64,000 nt of DNA from Pseudotamlana agarivorans (GCF_018860245.1 NZ_JAHKPD010000007.1:1-64000); one strand, 5' to 3'. Shown: positions 42,461-51,742, counted from the first letter of the stretch. Notes: generated by a model not told the origin, from the sequence alone. Translations and numbers: made by a program.

Positions 42461-43354
42461 TTATTCATCATTTAGGGTTCTGCTAACTTGAAGATTATTT
42501 TTACCAAAATCCAAAGTACGTATTGGGAAAGGAATATTAATTCCATGATCGTTAAACTTAGATTTAATCAATTTGATGGCTTTATGTTTGCCTTCATACG
42601 CTTCTTTAACCTTTACCATATCAATCCAAAAACGGGTTATAAAATTTATGGAACTGTCTCCAAATTCCGTAAAGAAAAACTCAACAGACTCTCCTGGTTT
42701 TTGATCAAAATTTTCAGAAACAACTTGGACAACTAGATCTTCAACCTCCTGAAGATCACTTTCATAGCCAACACCACAACTTACACTAATTCGACTACGC
42801 TTACTTAAAGAATAATTGGTAAAGGCATTATCAACAAATTTAGAATTGGGAACCACTGTATAGTTATTATCCGGTCTTCGTAAGACGATGCTTCTTAAGC
42901 TTATTTCTGAAACAAAACCTTTAGCTTCATTGGTTTCTATATAATCATTAATACGGATTTTATGCATAAACGAAAGCACTAAACCACCAACGGTATTACT
43001 TAAAGTACCTTGAAGTGCCAAACCTACAGCAAGACCTACCACACCAGCACCAGCAAGAATACTAGTCAAAACTTTATTGAGTTCTAAAACCCCTAATGCG
43101 ATAAAAAAACCAATTAAAATAACGGTTACAAAAACCATTTTTGCAATGATATCCTGAATGGATTTTTGACTTATTCTACGGAGTAGAAACTTTCGCAATA
43201 AATTTCTAATGCCACGCGCTATAAAATAAAATGCGAACATTATTAAAATAGCTAATATAAAATTTGGCAATCTTAAAATGATAGCATCCATCCAACCATC
43301 AAGCTTATCCCATAATTTATTGATCGCTTCGCTTATTTTGAATTTTTGTTCCAT
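42461..43354 (-). CDS. MscS family mechanosensitive channel
   Basis: This 297-residue inner-membrane protein has three membrane helices at about 22-46, 64-86 and 92-122. The pore-lining third helix is glycine- and alanine-rich (AGAGVVGLAVGLALQGTLSN). The cytosolic MscS beta-domain follows (RINDYIETNEAKGFVSEISLRSIVLRRPDNNYTVVPNSKF). Such channels release solutes in osmotic downshock. It is leftward and single, in an area rich in membrane stress genes. Confidence 0.92.
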   Translation of the reverse strand: MEQKFKISEAINKLWDKLDGWMDAIILRLPNFILAILIMFAFYFIARGIRNLLRKFLLRRISQKSIQDIIAKMVFVTVILIGFFIALGVLELNKVLTSILAGAGVVGLAVGLALQGTLSNTVGGLVLSFMHKIRINDYIETNEAKGFVSEISLRSIVLRRPDNNYTVVPNSKFVDNAFTNYSLSKRSRISVSCGVGYESDLQEVEDLVVQVVSENFDQKPGESVEFFFTEFGDSSINFITRFWIDMVKVKEAYEGKHKAIKLIKSKFNDHGINIPFPIRTLDFGKNNLQVSRTLNDE

Positions 43355-43601
43355 AATTAAAATTTAAAACATGTTTGTAAGTAAAAAGGTTGTGAATTCC
43401 ATATTTTTACCCATTAATTATACCATTTTCCCACCATCGCAATAACCAAAATCATGAGGGCCCAAACTGCGATAATCTCTTCATTTGATACTCCATTAAC
43501 ACATTCTTATGTCGTGATTTACACCAATAGAAGCAGGAATTAATAATGCTATTTATCAACAGAAAAAAAACTTTTTTATAAGGCCATATATTTTTGATGG
43601 T

Positions 43602-44243
43602 TTAAAAGGATCGAGTAGAATCGATTAAGCTTTTTAAGGCATCATGCTCTAACGACTTTCTATAAATAGCTTGATTTGGGTCCATAATATTTGAATCGCT
43701 TAAATCGCCTACATACAAAGCTTCAAAACCTATATCTATAATCAGTTTCTTGACAATTTTTTTGCTTTCTAAATCTTGTGACGCATAAGGAATTGCTAAT
43801 TTATGTTGACTTTTGAAGGCTTTATTTTCCAAGTGTTCGGGCGCTATGGTATTAAAGGCTTTGACAGTTTTTGCTGTAGAAAATTTTATTGCGGTATATT
43901 CTGAAGCATTGTAATTCGCTTTTAAAACATCCTTTGCAATCTCACCGTCTCTTTCAGGAACCGGATTTGTAGCATCAATCACAACTTTATTATCATACGC
44001 ACCGGCATATAATTCGGCTAATTCATCAATTCTTTTAAAAGGCATCGCTAACAAATAAACATCTGCATTTACCTCAAAAACACGATTTAAATTTAATGCA
44101 ACTGCATCTCCCCCTACTTCTAACGATACGGCCATAAAACCCCCAGGTTCTTTAGCCCCAAACAGAACTTTATGGCCAGCTATAGTCCAAAGTTTACCTA
44201 AGCTTTCTGCAATTTTACCGCTTCCAATAATTCCTATTATCAT
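43602..44243 (-). CDS. NADPH-dependent F420 reductase-like / NAD(P)-binding protein
   Basis: This 213-residue cytosolic protein has a Rossmann fold beginning MIIGIIGSGKIAESLGKLW, with GxGxxA for NAD(P), and a DATNPVPERDGE region typical of the F420-dependent NADP reductase superfamily. In bacteria that lack F420 such proteins are oxidoreductases of unknown substrate. It is a single gene. Confidence 0.78.
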   Translation of the reverse strand: MIIGIIGSGKIAESLGKLWTIAGHKVLFGAKEPGGFMAVSLEVGGDAVALNLNRVFEVNADVYLLAMPFKRIDELAELYAGAYDNKVVIDATNPVPERDGEIAKDVLKANYNASEYTAIKFSTAKTVKAFNTIAPEHLENKAFKSQHKLAIPYASQDLESKKIVKKLIIDIGFEALYVGDLSDSNIMDPNQAIYRKSLEHDALKSLIDSTRSF

Positions 44244-44431
44244 GATTATTTGTCCTTAATTTCAATAGCACAGAAGTCACTTGATTTAATTTTATAATTT
44301 CTTGTAGTTACTAAACCAGTTAAAACCCCGAACCCCTATTCCTTCTTGATTAAAGTACCCTATTAAAACCTCAGGCGTTAACTTGATTCATTAAAATTTT
44401 AATTCAAAAAATTATGCATTGAAAAAAACAC

Positions 44432-45457
44432 CTATAAAGCTTGATCTTCACCTCTACTGTATTCCTTTTTATAAATACGCACGATGATTAAAAACAAACT
44501 AATAAGTAGTGGTCCAAATATTAAGCCAACAAACCCGAATAAAGGTAAGCCCACAATAACACCCAAAAGCGTGATTAACGGGTGCACATCATCCAATTTT
44601 CGAAGTACAAATAATCGAATAATATTATCGGTAGATCCCACAATTACAAGACCGTAAACTAAAACCCCCCACGCTTGAAATGTGTTTCCTTGAGATAACA
44701 TTAAAATAAAAACAGGAATGGTACCCAACATACTACCAACAAATGGAATCATGGAACCAAAAGTTACTATAGCAGACCAAAAAAAAGGATCTTCAACACC
44801 AAAAATTAAAAATCCAATTAATGCAACAATCCCCTGAGCTATAGCCACCAAAGGAATTCCTAAAGCATTTGCACGAACCATTTGTCGTGTTTCTGTACCT
44901 ATAATTTTCAAACTTGGTTCACTTATGGGAATGTAATCAAATAAAGATTCTTTCAATTGCTTGCGGTTGGTAAGCATATAATAGAGTAAAAAATACATGA
45001 TAGAAATTGTTATAAAGGTGGTAAAAGTACCTCCTACCAAACCTTGTAAATTCTCAGAAACCCAACCAGAAAAAGCTTCTGTGTCTAATTGCGAGGTTAA
45101 ATCATACCCAAACCGTTTTTCAAAATAATCAAGTTTAGACTGTACAGCACTCATCACCTTTTCAGAATTATCAACGGCGATTCCTATTTTATTCCCTAAC
45201 ATCATCACGATCCCTGCAATTGGTAATAAAATAACTATAAAGGACATAAACATTAATAGTCCAGCCGCCCAATTTGGAGACCAGCCGTTCTCTTTCACTA
45301 ATTTGGACATGAGTTTTCTTAAAAGCACATGCATAATTATGGCGCCAAGTACTCCGGACAAATAAGGTGCCATTTCTTTAAAAATTAGACCACCAATAAG
45401 CCCTATTAAAAGCAAAATAAAGATTTGACGTATAATTTTTGGATCGATTGTTTTCAT
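44432..45457 (-). CDS. AI-2E family transporter
   Basis: This 341-residue integral membrane protein has about seven membrane helices, with a soluble region at about 88-150 and the conserved PxxGxMLGTIPVFIL and GPLLISLFLIIVRIY segments of the AI-2E (TqsA/PerM) family. These proteins are exporters or Na+/H+ antiporters, and the substrate differs between members. It ends the leftward part of the 42-46 kb envelope block. Confidence 0.9.
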   Translation of the reverse strand: MKTIDPKIIRQIFILLLIGLIGGLIFKEMAPYLSGVLGAIIMHVLLRKLMSKLVKENGWSPNWAAGLLMFMSFIVILLPIAGIVMMLGNKIGIAVDNSEKVMSAVQSKLDYFEKRFGYDLTSQLDTEAFSGWVSENLQGLVGGTFTTFITISIMYFLLYYMLTNRKQLKESLFDYIPISEPSLKIIGTETRQMVRANALGIPLVAIAQGIVALIGFLIFGVEDPFFWSAIVTFGSMIPFVGSMLGTIPVFILMLSQGNTFQAWGVLVYGLVIVGSTDNIIRLFVLRKLDDVHPLITLLGVIVGLPLFGFVGLIFGPLLISLFLIIVRIYKKEYSRGEDQAL

Positions 45458-45757
45458 AGGGGTTTTGTTATGTATTTCTTTAAGTTATTTCTTAATACGG
45501 CTATAAGTTCGGATTTATTCATTTTAGACAGCCTCATATTGTGCTTCACTTTTTATAACAGCTGCCATTATTTTAATATTTAATTACAAATATTAAAATA
45601 ATGGCCTAAGAAGCTTAACCTAATAACACAAATTATTAACTAAGGTCAACAATTTGTTAATTAATTGATTACATCAATATATTGTTTTTTTGAGCTAACA
45701 CATCGCTCACATCTTATGTAACTTAGTAACAGAAATAAATATTAAACTTTAAAAACT
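45458..45757. other. Divergent intergenic region with an 18-bp perfect inverted repeat
   Basis: This 300-bp region separates the leftward AI-2E gene from the rightward csbD-like gene. Its main feature is a perfect inverted repeat, GCCATTATTTTAATATTT (45564-45581) and its complement (45588-45605), with a 6-base loop. No U-run follows, so it is not a classic terminator. The rest is AT-rich. Confidence 0.65.
45564..45605. repeat. Perfect 18-bp inverted repeat
   Basis: Arms of 18 bp match perfectly around the loop AATTAC. The sequence is nearly all A and T. It lies between two divergent genes, at a place where an operator or a structured leader would be expected, but no function is known. Confidence 0.5.
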
Positions 45758-45943
45758 ATGAACAAAGATCAATTAGAAGGTAAATGGAAACAAGTAAAAG
45801 GTAGTTTCAAACAGAAATATGGCGAACTTACCGATAATGATATCACGTATGCTGAAGGTAAATTTGATGAAATGTTAGGTAAACTTCAAGAGAAAACAGG
45901 AAAAAAAAGAGAAGAATTGGAGCAGGAAATCTCTGATTGGTAG
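45758..45943 (+). CDS. CsbD family stress protein
   Basis: This 61-residue protein fits the CsbD family closely: MNKDQLEGKWKQVKGSFKQKYGELT, then DNDITYAEGKFDEMLGKLQEKTGKKREELEQEI. It is soluble and helical. CsbD proteins are induced by general stress in many bacteria, but their activity is unknown. It has its own terminator and sits among other stress-type genes. Confidence 0.93.
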   Translation: MNKDQLEGKWKQVKGSFKQKYGELTDNDITYAEGKFDEMLGKLQEKTGKKREELEQEISDW

Positions 45944-45979
45944 TCCTCTCAAAACATAGTGCAAATTAATTAATCCATG

Positions 45980-46008
45980 CCCTCAATGTCATATTGGGGG
46001 TATTTTTG
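45980..46008 (+). terminator. Terminator of the CsbD gene
   Basis: CCCTCAAT (45980-45987) pairs with ATTGGGGG (45993-46000) with one T-G wobble, followed by TATTTTTG. It is modest but well placed, 37 bp past the stop. Confidence 0.6.
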
Positions 46009-46054
46009 TTGAAATTAATTAGAACACGCACTAAAGAAGGGTTCAACTAACAAC

Positions 46055-46942
46055 CTATTTACTCTCAGGGATTCCTAACCCATACCTCTTTGCATAAACA
46101 TAGGTAAACTCTGCACCAAAGAACAATATTAAACAGGAATATGATACCCAAAGTAAAATCAACACAATAGTTCCAGCGGCACCATATGTAGAACCAGGAT
46201 TGGTTTTACCCAAATAAACACCTAATAGAAATTCGCCAAAAACAAACAATATAGAAGTTATTAAACCTCCTACCCATACTGTTTTCCATCTAATTCTTAC
46301 ATCGGGCAAGTATCTATATATTAGTGCAAATAACACCGTAATAATCGAAATAGAAAGTATCACATCAAACACAAAAGCGATATATACTACAAAATCGGGC
46401 ACTATGCTTTTTATAGAAGTATTTAAAGTTGCTATAGCTGTTGTTACTAAAAAACTAACGAGTAAAAGAAAACCGATAACCAAAATAAAAGCAAAGCTTC
46501 GGGTACGATCTAACAACATTTTTGAAAAACCAGAGTTGGTTTTAGGGGTAATATTCCAAATTTGATTTAGTGATAATTGCAAATGATAAAATACTCCAGT
46601 AGCACCGAAAAGCAAAGTAGCTACCCCCATTATAGTGGCGAAAGTGCTTTTTTCTTTATTTTGTGTTTCCATCATCATGGATCTAATAGAATCTGCTGCA
46701 TCATTACCCAAGGCATTTGAAATTTCATTGGTTAATTGACCTTGCACAATATCGGCACCCCATACGGAACCTACCGAATTTACAATAATCACTAAAAGTC
46801 CGGGCATTGAAAGCACTGCATAGTAAGCCACTACGGCACTTAATCTAAAAGGGTCATCGGCACTCCAGTTCTTATACGTCTCTACAATAAGCGAAGGTAA
46901 ATCCTTAATTTTAAAAGTTTTGGTTTGATTAGTATTTGACAT
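46055..46942 (-). CDS. YihY / BrkB family inner-membrane protein
   Basis: This 295-residue protein has about six membrane helices and the YihY family pattern YAVLSMPGLLVIIVNS near residue 42, FATIMGVATLLFGATGVFYHLQLSLNQIW at about 98-126, and AAGTIVLILLWVSYSCLILFFGAEFT near the end. The family was once called tRNA-processing ribonuclease BN in error, and its function is not settled. It is adjacent to the oxidoreductase gene, with the start next to its stop, so the two may be co-transcribed. Confidence 0.9.
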   Translation of the reverse strand: MSNTNQTKTFKIKDLPSLIVETYKNWSADDPFRLSAVVAYYAVLSMPGLLVIIVNSVGSVWGADIVQGQLTNEISNALGNDAADSIRSMMMETQNKEKSTFATIMGVATLLFGATGVFYHLQLSLNQIWNITPKTNSGFSKMLLDRTRSFAFILVIGFLLLVSFLVTTAIATLNTSIKSIVPDFVVYIAFVFDVILSISIITVLFALIYRYLPDVRIRWKTVWVGGLITSILFVFGEFLLGVYLGKTNPGSTYGAAGTIVLILLWVSYSCLILFFGAEFTYVYAKRYGLGIPESK

Positions 46943-48286
46943 TTAATACAACATACGTTTTACATCATTAGACCATGAAGGATAGATAAAAATCATTTTT
47001 TTCACAGCCTCGGTGGTTAATTTTAAATTAATAGCCAGGGTAAATAAATTAATGGTTTCAGACGCATGAGGCCCTAGAATATGCGCTCCAATAATTTCAT
47101 TAGTACGCTTATTAATAATAATCTTATATCCATAAGCCTTTTCGTTACTGCGTTTCACATTATACCATTTTGAAGGAAATTCATGTTTCACAATAACGTT
47201 TTTATATCTTTTTTTAGCTTCCGCTTCAGATAAACCAACCATGGCTAGATTAGGAATTGTGAAAACTGCTGAAGGCACAAGTGGTACATCTATTTCTTCC
47301 TTATTACCAGAAATAATATTTTCTGAAACCACTTTTGCTTCGATACCTGATAAAGGCGTTAATGGCACACTATGACTAGAAACATCGCCACAAGCATAAA
47401 CATCTTCATTTGAAGTATTTTGAAGGTATTTATTAACGGTCACACCTTTTTCTGAAAATGTCACCTCTCCTTTATCTAGGTTTAATGCATCAATTGCCGG
47501 TACTCTTCCGGCGGTATTAAAAATTAAGCGCGCCTTTATTTTCTCATTATTGTTTCCTTGTTTATAATTGACACGGTAATTTTCACTAAGCTTCTCAATA
47601 TTTTTTATTTCTGAATTGAAAATAAATTTGATTCCCATTTCTTCTGAAACTCTAACAAGTTCTGAAGCTAAATCGGCATCAAAAGCATCTAAAGCTCGCT
47701 CCCCGCGATCTACAACGGTAACTTTACAACCATATCTGGTAGCCATATGTGCAAATTCCAGACCTACATAGCCTGCTCCAATAAAAATCATGCTTTTAGG
47801 CATTTTTTTCAGCTTTAGGAAATCATCACTAGTTCGAAGAAACTTAGCGCCATCCAAATCCAACGACCTCGGAATTTGTCCCGTAGCAATCACTATTTTT
47901 TTCGCTTTAATCGTTTTCCCTTCTACCAAAAGCGTGTTTTTATCAAGAAACTTGGGCGATTGATGATATAATGTAACCCCTAGATCCTTTAATTTGTTCT
48001 CGATTCCAGGTGGCACTTTATCGGTAAATCTCTTCTTAAATTTCTGATTTTTTTTCCAACTTAATTTGGGTAACTTGGCTACACCTTTGCCCTCTAGATT
48101 ATCGGCAAGATCGTAAACCTCAGTAGGCCCCATCACTATTTTTTTAGGATCACAACCCCTGTTGGCACAGGTGCCTCCATATTCGCGATTATCGGCAATA
48201 GCTACTGTTAATCCAGCTTGCGCACAAGTTTTAGCAACATAGCGTCCAGCTACCCCACTACCAATTATAAAAACATCATATTCCAT
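46943..48286 (-). CDS. NAD(P)/FAD disulfide oxidoreductase, Tyr variant
   Basis: This 447-residue flavoprotein has the glutathione-reductase layout: N-terminal FAD motif GSGVAG, redox-active GGTCANRGCDPKK with both Cys, NAD(P) motif FIGAGYVGLEFAH, and a second FAD motif ending in DVYACGDVSSH. The C-terminal catalytic His of the HPTxxE dyad is replaced: the motif reads YPSWSND. Members with Tyr here are known, but activity differs from the standard disulfide reductases. The substrate is unknown. It is directly followed by the YihY gene. Confidence 0.88.
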   Translation of the reverse strand: MEYDVFIIGSGVAGRYVAKTCAQAGLTVAIADNREYGGTCANRGCDPKKIVMGPTEVYDLADNLEGKGVAKLPKLSWKKNQKFKKRFTDKVPPGIENKLKDLGVTLYHQSPKFLDKNTLLVEGKTIKAKKIVIATGQIPRSLDLDGAKFLRTSDDFLKLKKMPKSMIFIGAGYVGLEFAHMATRYGCKVTVVDRGERALDAFDADLASELVRVSEEMGIKFIFNSEIKNIEKLSENYRVNYKQGNNNEKIKARLIFNTAGRVPAIDALNLDKGEVTFSEKGVTVNKYLQNTSNEDVYACGDVSSHSVPLTPLSGIEAKVVSENIISGNKEEIDVPLVPSAVFTIPNLAMVGLSEAEAKKRYKNVIVKHEFPSKWYNVKRSNEKAYGYKIIINKRTNEIIGAHILGPHASETINLFTLAINLKLTTEAVKKMIFIYPSWSNDVKRMLY

Positions 48287-48372
48287 AATTTAAAGGTAAT
48301 ACGTGCTGCCATTAGCGCTTAACGCATACACATTTAAATCTAACTTGATAAGTTGTTGCGCGAAAATTTAAA

Positions 48373-49374
48373 TCAATCGAATGGAAACTTCAGCTTTTTA
48401 TTTGTATTTATGCGATACCCTAAAGCAATCTTAGCCTTAGTATTACCAAAAAGATAATTAAGCCCATCATTTAAACGGGTTGTGTAGAGTCCATTGCCGT
48501 AAGCAAGAGTGATATAAAATCGCTTATAAGAATAACCAATACCGGCATTATAATCTAATTTGTAAAGCATAGGGTTAGTAACTTTCTGTTTACCTGAACT
48601 GTTATATGCCGACTTAACCATCAAGCCTATACCTGGAGTCACATCTACATTTATAAAAAAGTTAGCCGGAAGCACAAAAACGGAAATAATACCTCCAGAA
48701 ACACCAACCCCCAAGCCTTTAAATTTATTAAGATTGGTGTTTTCTTTAAAATCACTATGAACAGGCACCACAGTGTCGTCGCCCGAAAACTTATCATAAA
48801 CCAGAAAACCACCTACACCAAAAGTTATAAAATGCTTTTTTTCAGATTTCATAAGGCCGGCTCTTAAAGTAGCTGTAGAAAAAGAAAGTTCTTCAAAGGC
48901 GTATAAGTAATTAACTCCCGTAGAAAATGACTCAATATCCTCTCTAAAAAATTCTGGCTTATCAAAATTATTTTCAATATTAAATCCTGAATAATACTGA
49001 ATATAGAGTCCAACTAAATTATGATTTCCAAGTATAAAAGCACTCTGTACATCAAAACGTTCGGTAGGGTTTTCTTCTTCCTTAGTTAGATTAATAGCGA
49101 GATCTAAAATAACCTTACTAGTGCCTAAACCTACCCCTATTCCCGCACTATTATTAGGTCTAAATGACAATCTATAGTCATTATCAACTAAATTAAAACT
49201 TTGTCCCTTATAGTTAGTAATTAACCTAAGAGACCAGTTATTGATATCCCTATCAATTAGTAAGGTATCAATCATCTGGGTGGGACTTAAAGAATCTAAA
49301 AGCCTAGTTCTTTGCGCATAGACCGTAGCACCAAAAAATAATAAACATACAAGAAAACAGTTTTTTTTAATCAT
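48373..49374 (-). CDS. DUF4421 outer membrane protein
   Basis: This 333-residue protein has a signal peptide (about 1-20, LVCLLFFGATVYAQR) and a beta-barrel body of alternating strands with NWSLRLITNYKGQSF at the front, as in DUF4421 proteins. It ends in AKIALGYRINTNKKLKFPFD. No enzymatic motif is seen. Its function is unknown and the gene is alone. Confidence 0.75.
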   Translation of the reverse strand: MIKKNCFLVCLLFFGATVYAQRTRLLDSLSPTQMIDTLLIDRDINNWSLRLITNYKGQSFNLVDNDYRLSFRPNNSAGIGVGLGTSKVILDLAINLTKEEENPTERFDVQSAFILGNHNLVGLYIQYYSGFNIENNFDKPEFFREDIESFSTGVNYLYAFEELSFSTATLRAGLMKSEKKHFITFGVGGFLVYDKFSGDDTVVPVHSDFKENTNLNKFKGLGVGVSGGIISVFVLPANFFINVDVTPGIGLMVKSAYNSSGKQKVTNPMLYKLDYNAGIGYSYKRFYITLAYGNGLYTTRLNDGLNYLFGNTKAKIALGYRINTNKKLKFPFD

Positions 49375-49732
49375 GTAATTTTAAATTACAATTTGGTTTT
49401 GGACTAAAATAAACCCAAATTTATGATAATTCCATTTTAATCTACAAAATTAAAGGTAACGCATTCTAAACCCTTCCTCTATCGATTTTTTTTATAACAA
49501 ATTAACTGGCATCTTGATTAAAGAGCTTCAACAAATAAATATCGTATTATGTATCTTGTGCCTAAATTAATAGTACTAGAATAATGGTTTGCTTAATATG
49601 TTGTATTTTTATTATTAATTGAGATTCATCGTTTTTGACTTGAAAATTAAGACAGCAATACAAACAGGCTCTAAAAAAAAGCATATAAATATTATAGCAT
49701 AACACTAAATACAATAAAAATAAATTAAAAAC
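49375..49732. other. Divergent intergenic region, no clear element
   Basis: This 358-bp region separates the leftward DUF4421 gene from the rightward kdgK. A near-palindrome (GTAATTT T AAATTAC) lies directly before the DUF4421 start. No TGGTTAACCA operator, clean -7 box or terminator was found. Confidence 0.6.
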
Positions 49733-50737
49733 ATGGCTAAAAAACTGGTAACATTTGGAGAAGTAATGATGCGTTTATCACCTCCTGGATATTTAAAGTT
49801 TTCACAAGCTAATTCTTTTGAATTAGTTTATGGTGGTGGCGAGGCTAACGTTGCCATTTCATGTGCATACTTAGGAATGAAAGCGGCGCATATGACACGT
49901 TTTCCAGACAATGCGCTAGGTAAAGCGGCTACCCAATTTTTACGTAAAAATTGGCTAAGTAGCGATCAAATTATTTATGGCGACAACAAACTAGGCATTT
50001 ATTTTCTTGAAAAAGGAGCTGTGCATAGACCAAGTGTCGTGGTTTATGAAAGAGAAGGCTCTGCATTTTCCAAAATACAACCAGAAATGATAGATTGGGA
50101 AGATGTCCTAAAAGATGCCGATTGGTTTCACTGGACCGGAATTACCCCAGCCGTTTCAGAAGGAGCTGCGTTATCTTGCTTAGAAGCTATTAAAACAGCC
50201 AACAAAATGGGCATTATGGTTTCTGGGGATATCAATTCACGAAAAAACATGTGGAAATATGGACAAACCATGCAAGAAGTGATGCCTAAATTAGTAGCGC
50301 ACTGCGATATCGTTATTACGAGTCCGCGTGGTATAAATGAAATGTTCGGACTGGGAGAAGTTGGAGGAAAACTTAAAGACTCTGCCCAAGAACTAATGAA
50401 AGCATACCCACGAATTAAAAAGGTTGTTGGTAAGAAAAGAAAATCTGTAAGTGCTTCAGAACAGGAAATTCAAGGAAGAATTTGGACAGGAACCCAATAC
50501 ATTAAAACAGAAACGCTTAATATTTCTCATGTCATAGACCGTGTAGGAACTGGTGATGCCTTTGCTGCTGGTTTAATTTATGGTTTATTACATTATGATA
50601 ATGACATTCAAGCCCTAGATTTTGCTACTGCTGCTTGCGCCTTAAAACATACCGTTATGGGCGATGTAAATATGGTATCTTTAGAAAACATTATCAGTTT
50701 GATGGAAGGAAACACTTCGGGTGCTTTGAAGCGTTAG
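49733..50737 (+). CDS. kdgK: 2-keto-3-deoxygluconate kinase (PfkB family)
   Basis: This 334-residue cytosolic kinase phosphorylates 2-keto-3-deoxygluconate (KDG) to KDPG. It has the PfkB signatures: GEVMMRLSPPG and GGGEANVAISCAYLG near the N-terminus and DRVGTGDAFAAGLIYG near the C-terminus, with the catalytic Asp in GTGD. KDG is an intermediate in alginate and uronate breakdown. The alginate lyases in this window make that the likely source, but the gene is 35 kb away and shares no obvious operator with them. No eda aldolase follows. Confidence 0.88.
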   Translation: MAKKLVTFGEVMMRLSPPGYLKFSQANSFELVYGGGEANVAISCAYLGMKAAHMTRFPDNALGKAATQFLRKNWLSSDQIIYGDNKLGIYFLEKGAVHRPSVVVYEREGSAFSKIQPEMIDWEDVLKDADWFHWTGITPAVSEGAALSCLEAIKTANKMGIMVSGDINSRKNMWKYGQTMQEVMPKLVAHCDIVITSPRGINEMFGLGEVGGKLKDSAQELMKAYPRIKKVVGKKRKSVSASEQEIQGRIWTGTQYIKTETLNISHVIDRVGTGDAFAAGLIYGLLHYDNDIQALDFATAACALKHTVMGDVNMVSLENIISLMEGNTSGALKR

Positions 50738-50841
50738 GAGTAAATTTACTCCCTTGTGAAACAAAACCCAAGAACACTAAATAATTGTATAAACTAATCG
50801 AGTCTATTTTTTTTGAAATCGGGCTCAAATAATTAAAAATC

Positions 50842-51489
50842 ATGAAAAAATCACAAACAATCTTACTCGCACTTTTTGGAACATTAACCATAATTGCATG
50901 TAAAAACGAACAAAGAAAAACTAGCGATACACAAATAGAAAATAGCGATGCCTCTCAAAAAGAAATACCCGTTGAAACTGAAATTAAAACGATATTTCAA
51001 AAAACTTTAACGCTACAAAATATATCTTTTAACGTAAAAAATACGGGGGAAGGTTCAATTTCTGAACTGTCAATTCAGCCAAAAGGATTGGAAATAGATA
51101 ATCAAGAAATAATAACAGAATTAGACGGGCAAGTTGTAAATGCAGAAATAGAGGATTTAAATTCTGATGGCTTTCCAGAAATCTTAATTTATACCGTTTC
51201 AGCTGGAAGTGGGGCCTACGGGAATGTAATAGCCTATTCTGTGAATAACGGTAAATCTATTAGTCAAATTTCATTTCCAGCATTTTCAGAAGGCGATGAA
51301 GCTAGTGTTGGATACATGGGCCATGATGAATTTGCCATTGTAGAGACAAGTTTAGTGAGACGATTTCCAATTTACAAAGCTGGCGACTCGAATAACGCCC
51401 CAACAGGAGGCACACGTCAAATTCAATATAAACTAATAGATGGTGAAGCCTCTAGAGTGTTTGTAATAGACAAAACCAGCACATACTAA
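50842..51489 (+). CDS. PliI-like lysozyme inhibitor, lipoprotein
   Basis: This 215-residue lipoprotein has a signal peptide ending in the lipobox IIAC (Cys20) and a polar spacer to about residue 55. The rest matches the PliI pattern: DLNSDGFPEILIYTVSAGSGAYGNV, then GHDEFAIVETSLVRRFPIY and NAPTGGTRQIQYKL. PliI proteins block invertebrate (i-type) lysozymes. In a marine bacterium that meets invertebrates this is useful protection. Terminators and tRNA-Pro follow. Confidence 0.85.
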   Translation: MKKSQTILLALFGTLTIIACKNEQRKTSDTQIENSDASQKEIPVETEIKTIFQKTLTLQNISFNVKNTGEGSISELSIQPKGLEIDNQEIITELDGQVVNAEIEDLNSDGFPEILIYTVSAGSGAYGNVIAYSVNNGKSISQISFPAFSEGDEASVGYMGHDEFAIVETSLVRRFPIYKAGDSNNAPTGGTRQIQYKLIDGEASRVFVIDKTSTY

Positions 51490-51516
51490 ACAACTTTTAT
51501 AAAAAACACACTAAGC

Positions 51517-51557
51517 AAAAAGCCTTGTAAATCTTACGATTTACAAGGCTTTTTTTT
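51517..51557 (+). terminator. Terminator of the PliI-like gene
   Basis: AAAAAGCCTTGTAAATC (51517-51533) pairs perfectly with GATTTACAAGGCTTTTT (51538-51554), then more T. The loop is TTAC. Confidence 0.9.
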
Positions 51558-51566
51558 ATCAAAACA

Positions 51567-51605
51567 AATAAAAAAGCCTAAAAAATCTATGATTTTTTAG
51601 GCTTT
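51567..51605 (-). terminator. Terminator of tRNA-Pro
   Basis: AAAGCCTAAAAAATC (51573-51587) pairs with GATTTTTTAGGCTTT (51591-51605), with a three-base loop. The A-run on the left gives the U-run of the leftward tRNA transcript, which ends 7 bp after the tRNA. Confidence 0.85.
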
Positions 51606-51611
51606 AAAAAG

Positions 51612-51686
51612 TCGGGGTGGCAGGATTCGAACCTGCGACCTCCGCGTCCCAAACGCGGCGCGATAACCGGGCTACGCTACACCCCG
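51612..51686 (-). tRNA. tRNA-Pro (TGG)
   Basis: A 75-nt cloverleaf on the minus strand: acceptor arms CGGGGTG and CACCCCG with discriminator A, an anticodon stem CCGCG/CGCGG with loop TTTGGGA, and T-arm GGTTCGAATCC. The anticodon TGG reads Pro. CCA is not encoded. Confidence 0.97.
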
Positions 51687-51712
51687 AATAATAGGTTATC
51701 TGTAACGGGATG

Positions 51713-51742
51713 CAAATATACCCTTTTTATTCATTATGCAAA
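51713..51742 (-). promoter_or_regulatory. Promoter of tRNA-Pro
   Basis: On the minus strand the -7 box reads TATATTTG (51713-51720), identical to the tRNA-Phe box, and TTG at 51739-51741 lies 18 bp before it as the -33 element. The leader before the tRNA is about 26 nt. Confidence 0.75.

Noticed and set aside
43550-43565. TTATCAACA near 43.55 and 15.72 kb as DnaA boxes
   Set aside because: Each has one mismatch to TTATCCACA, they are isolated, and there is no dnaA gene or box cluster nearby.
43388-43580. Start-less hydrophobic frame on the minus strand upstream of the F420 reductase-like gene
   Set aside because: The frame gives about 28 codons with a membrane-like stretch (IIAVWALMILVIAMVG), but there is no start codon, no ribosome-binding site and no support from spacing.
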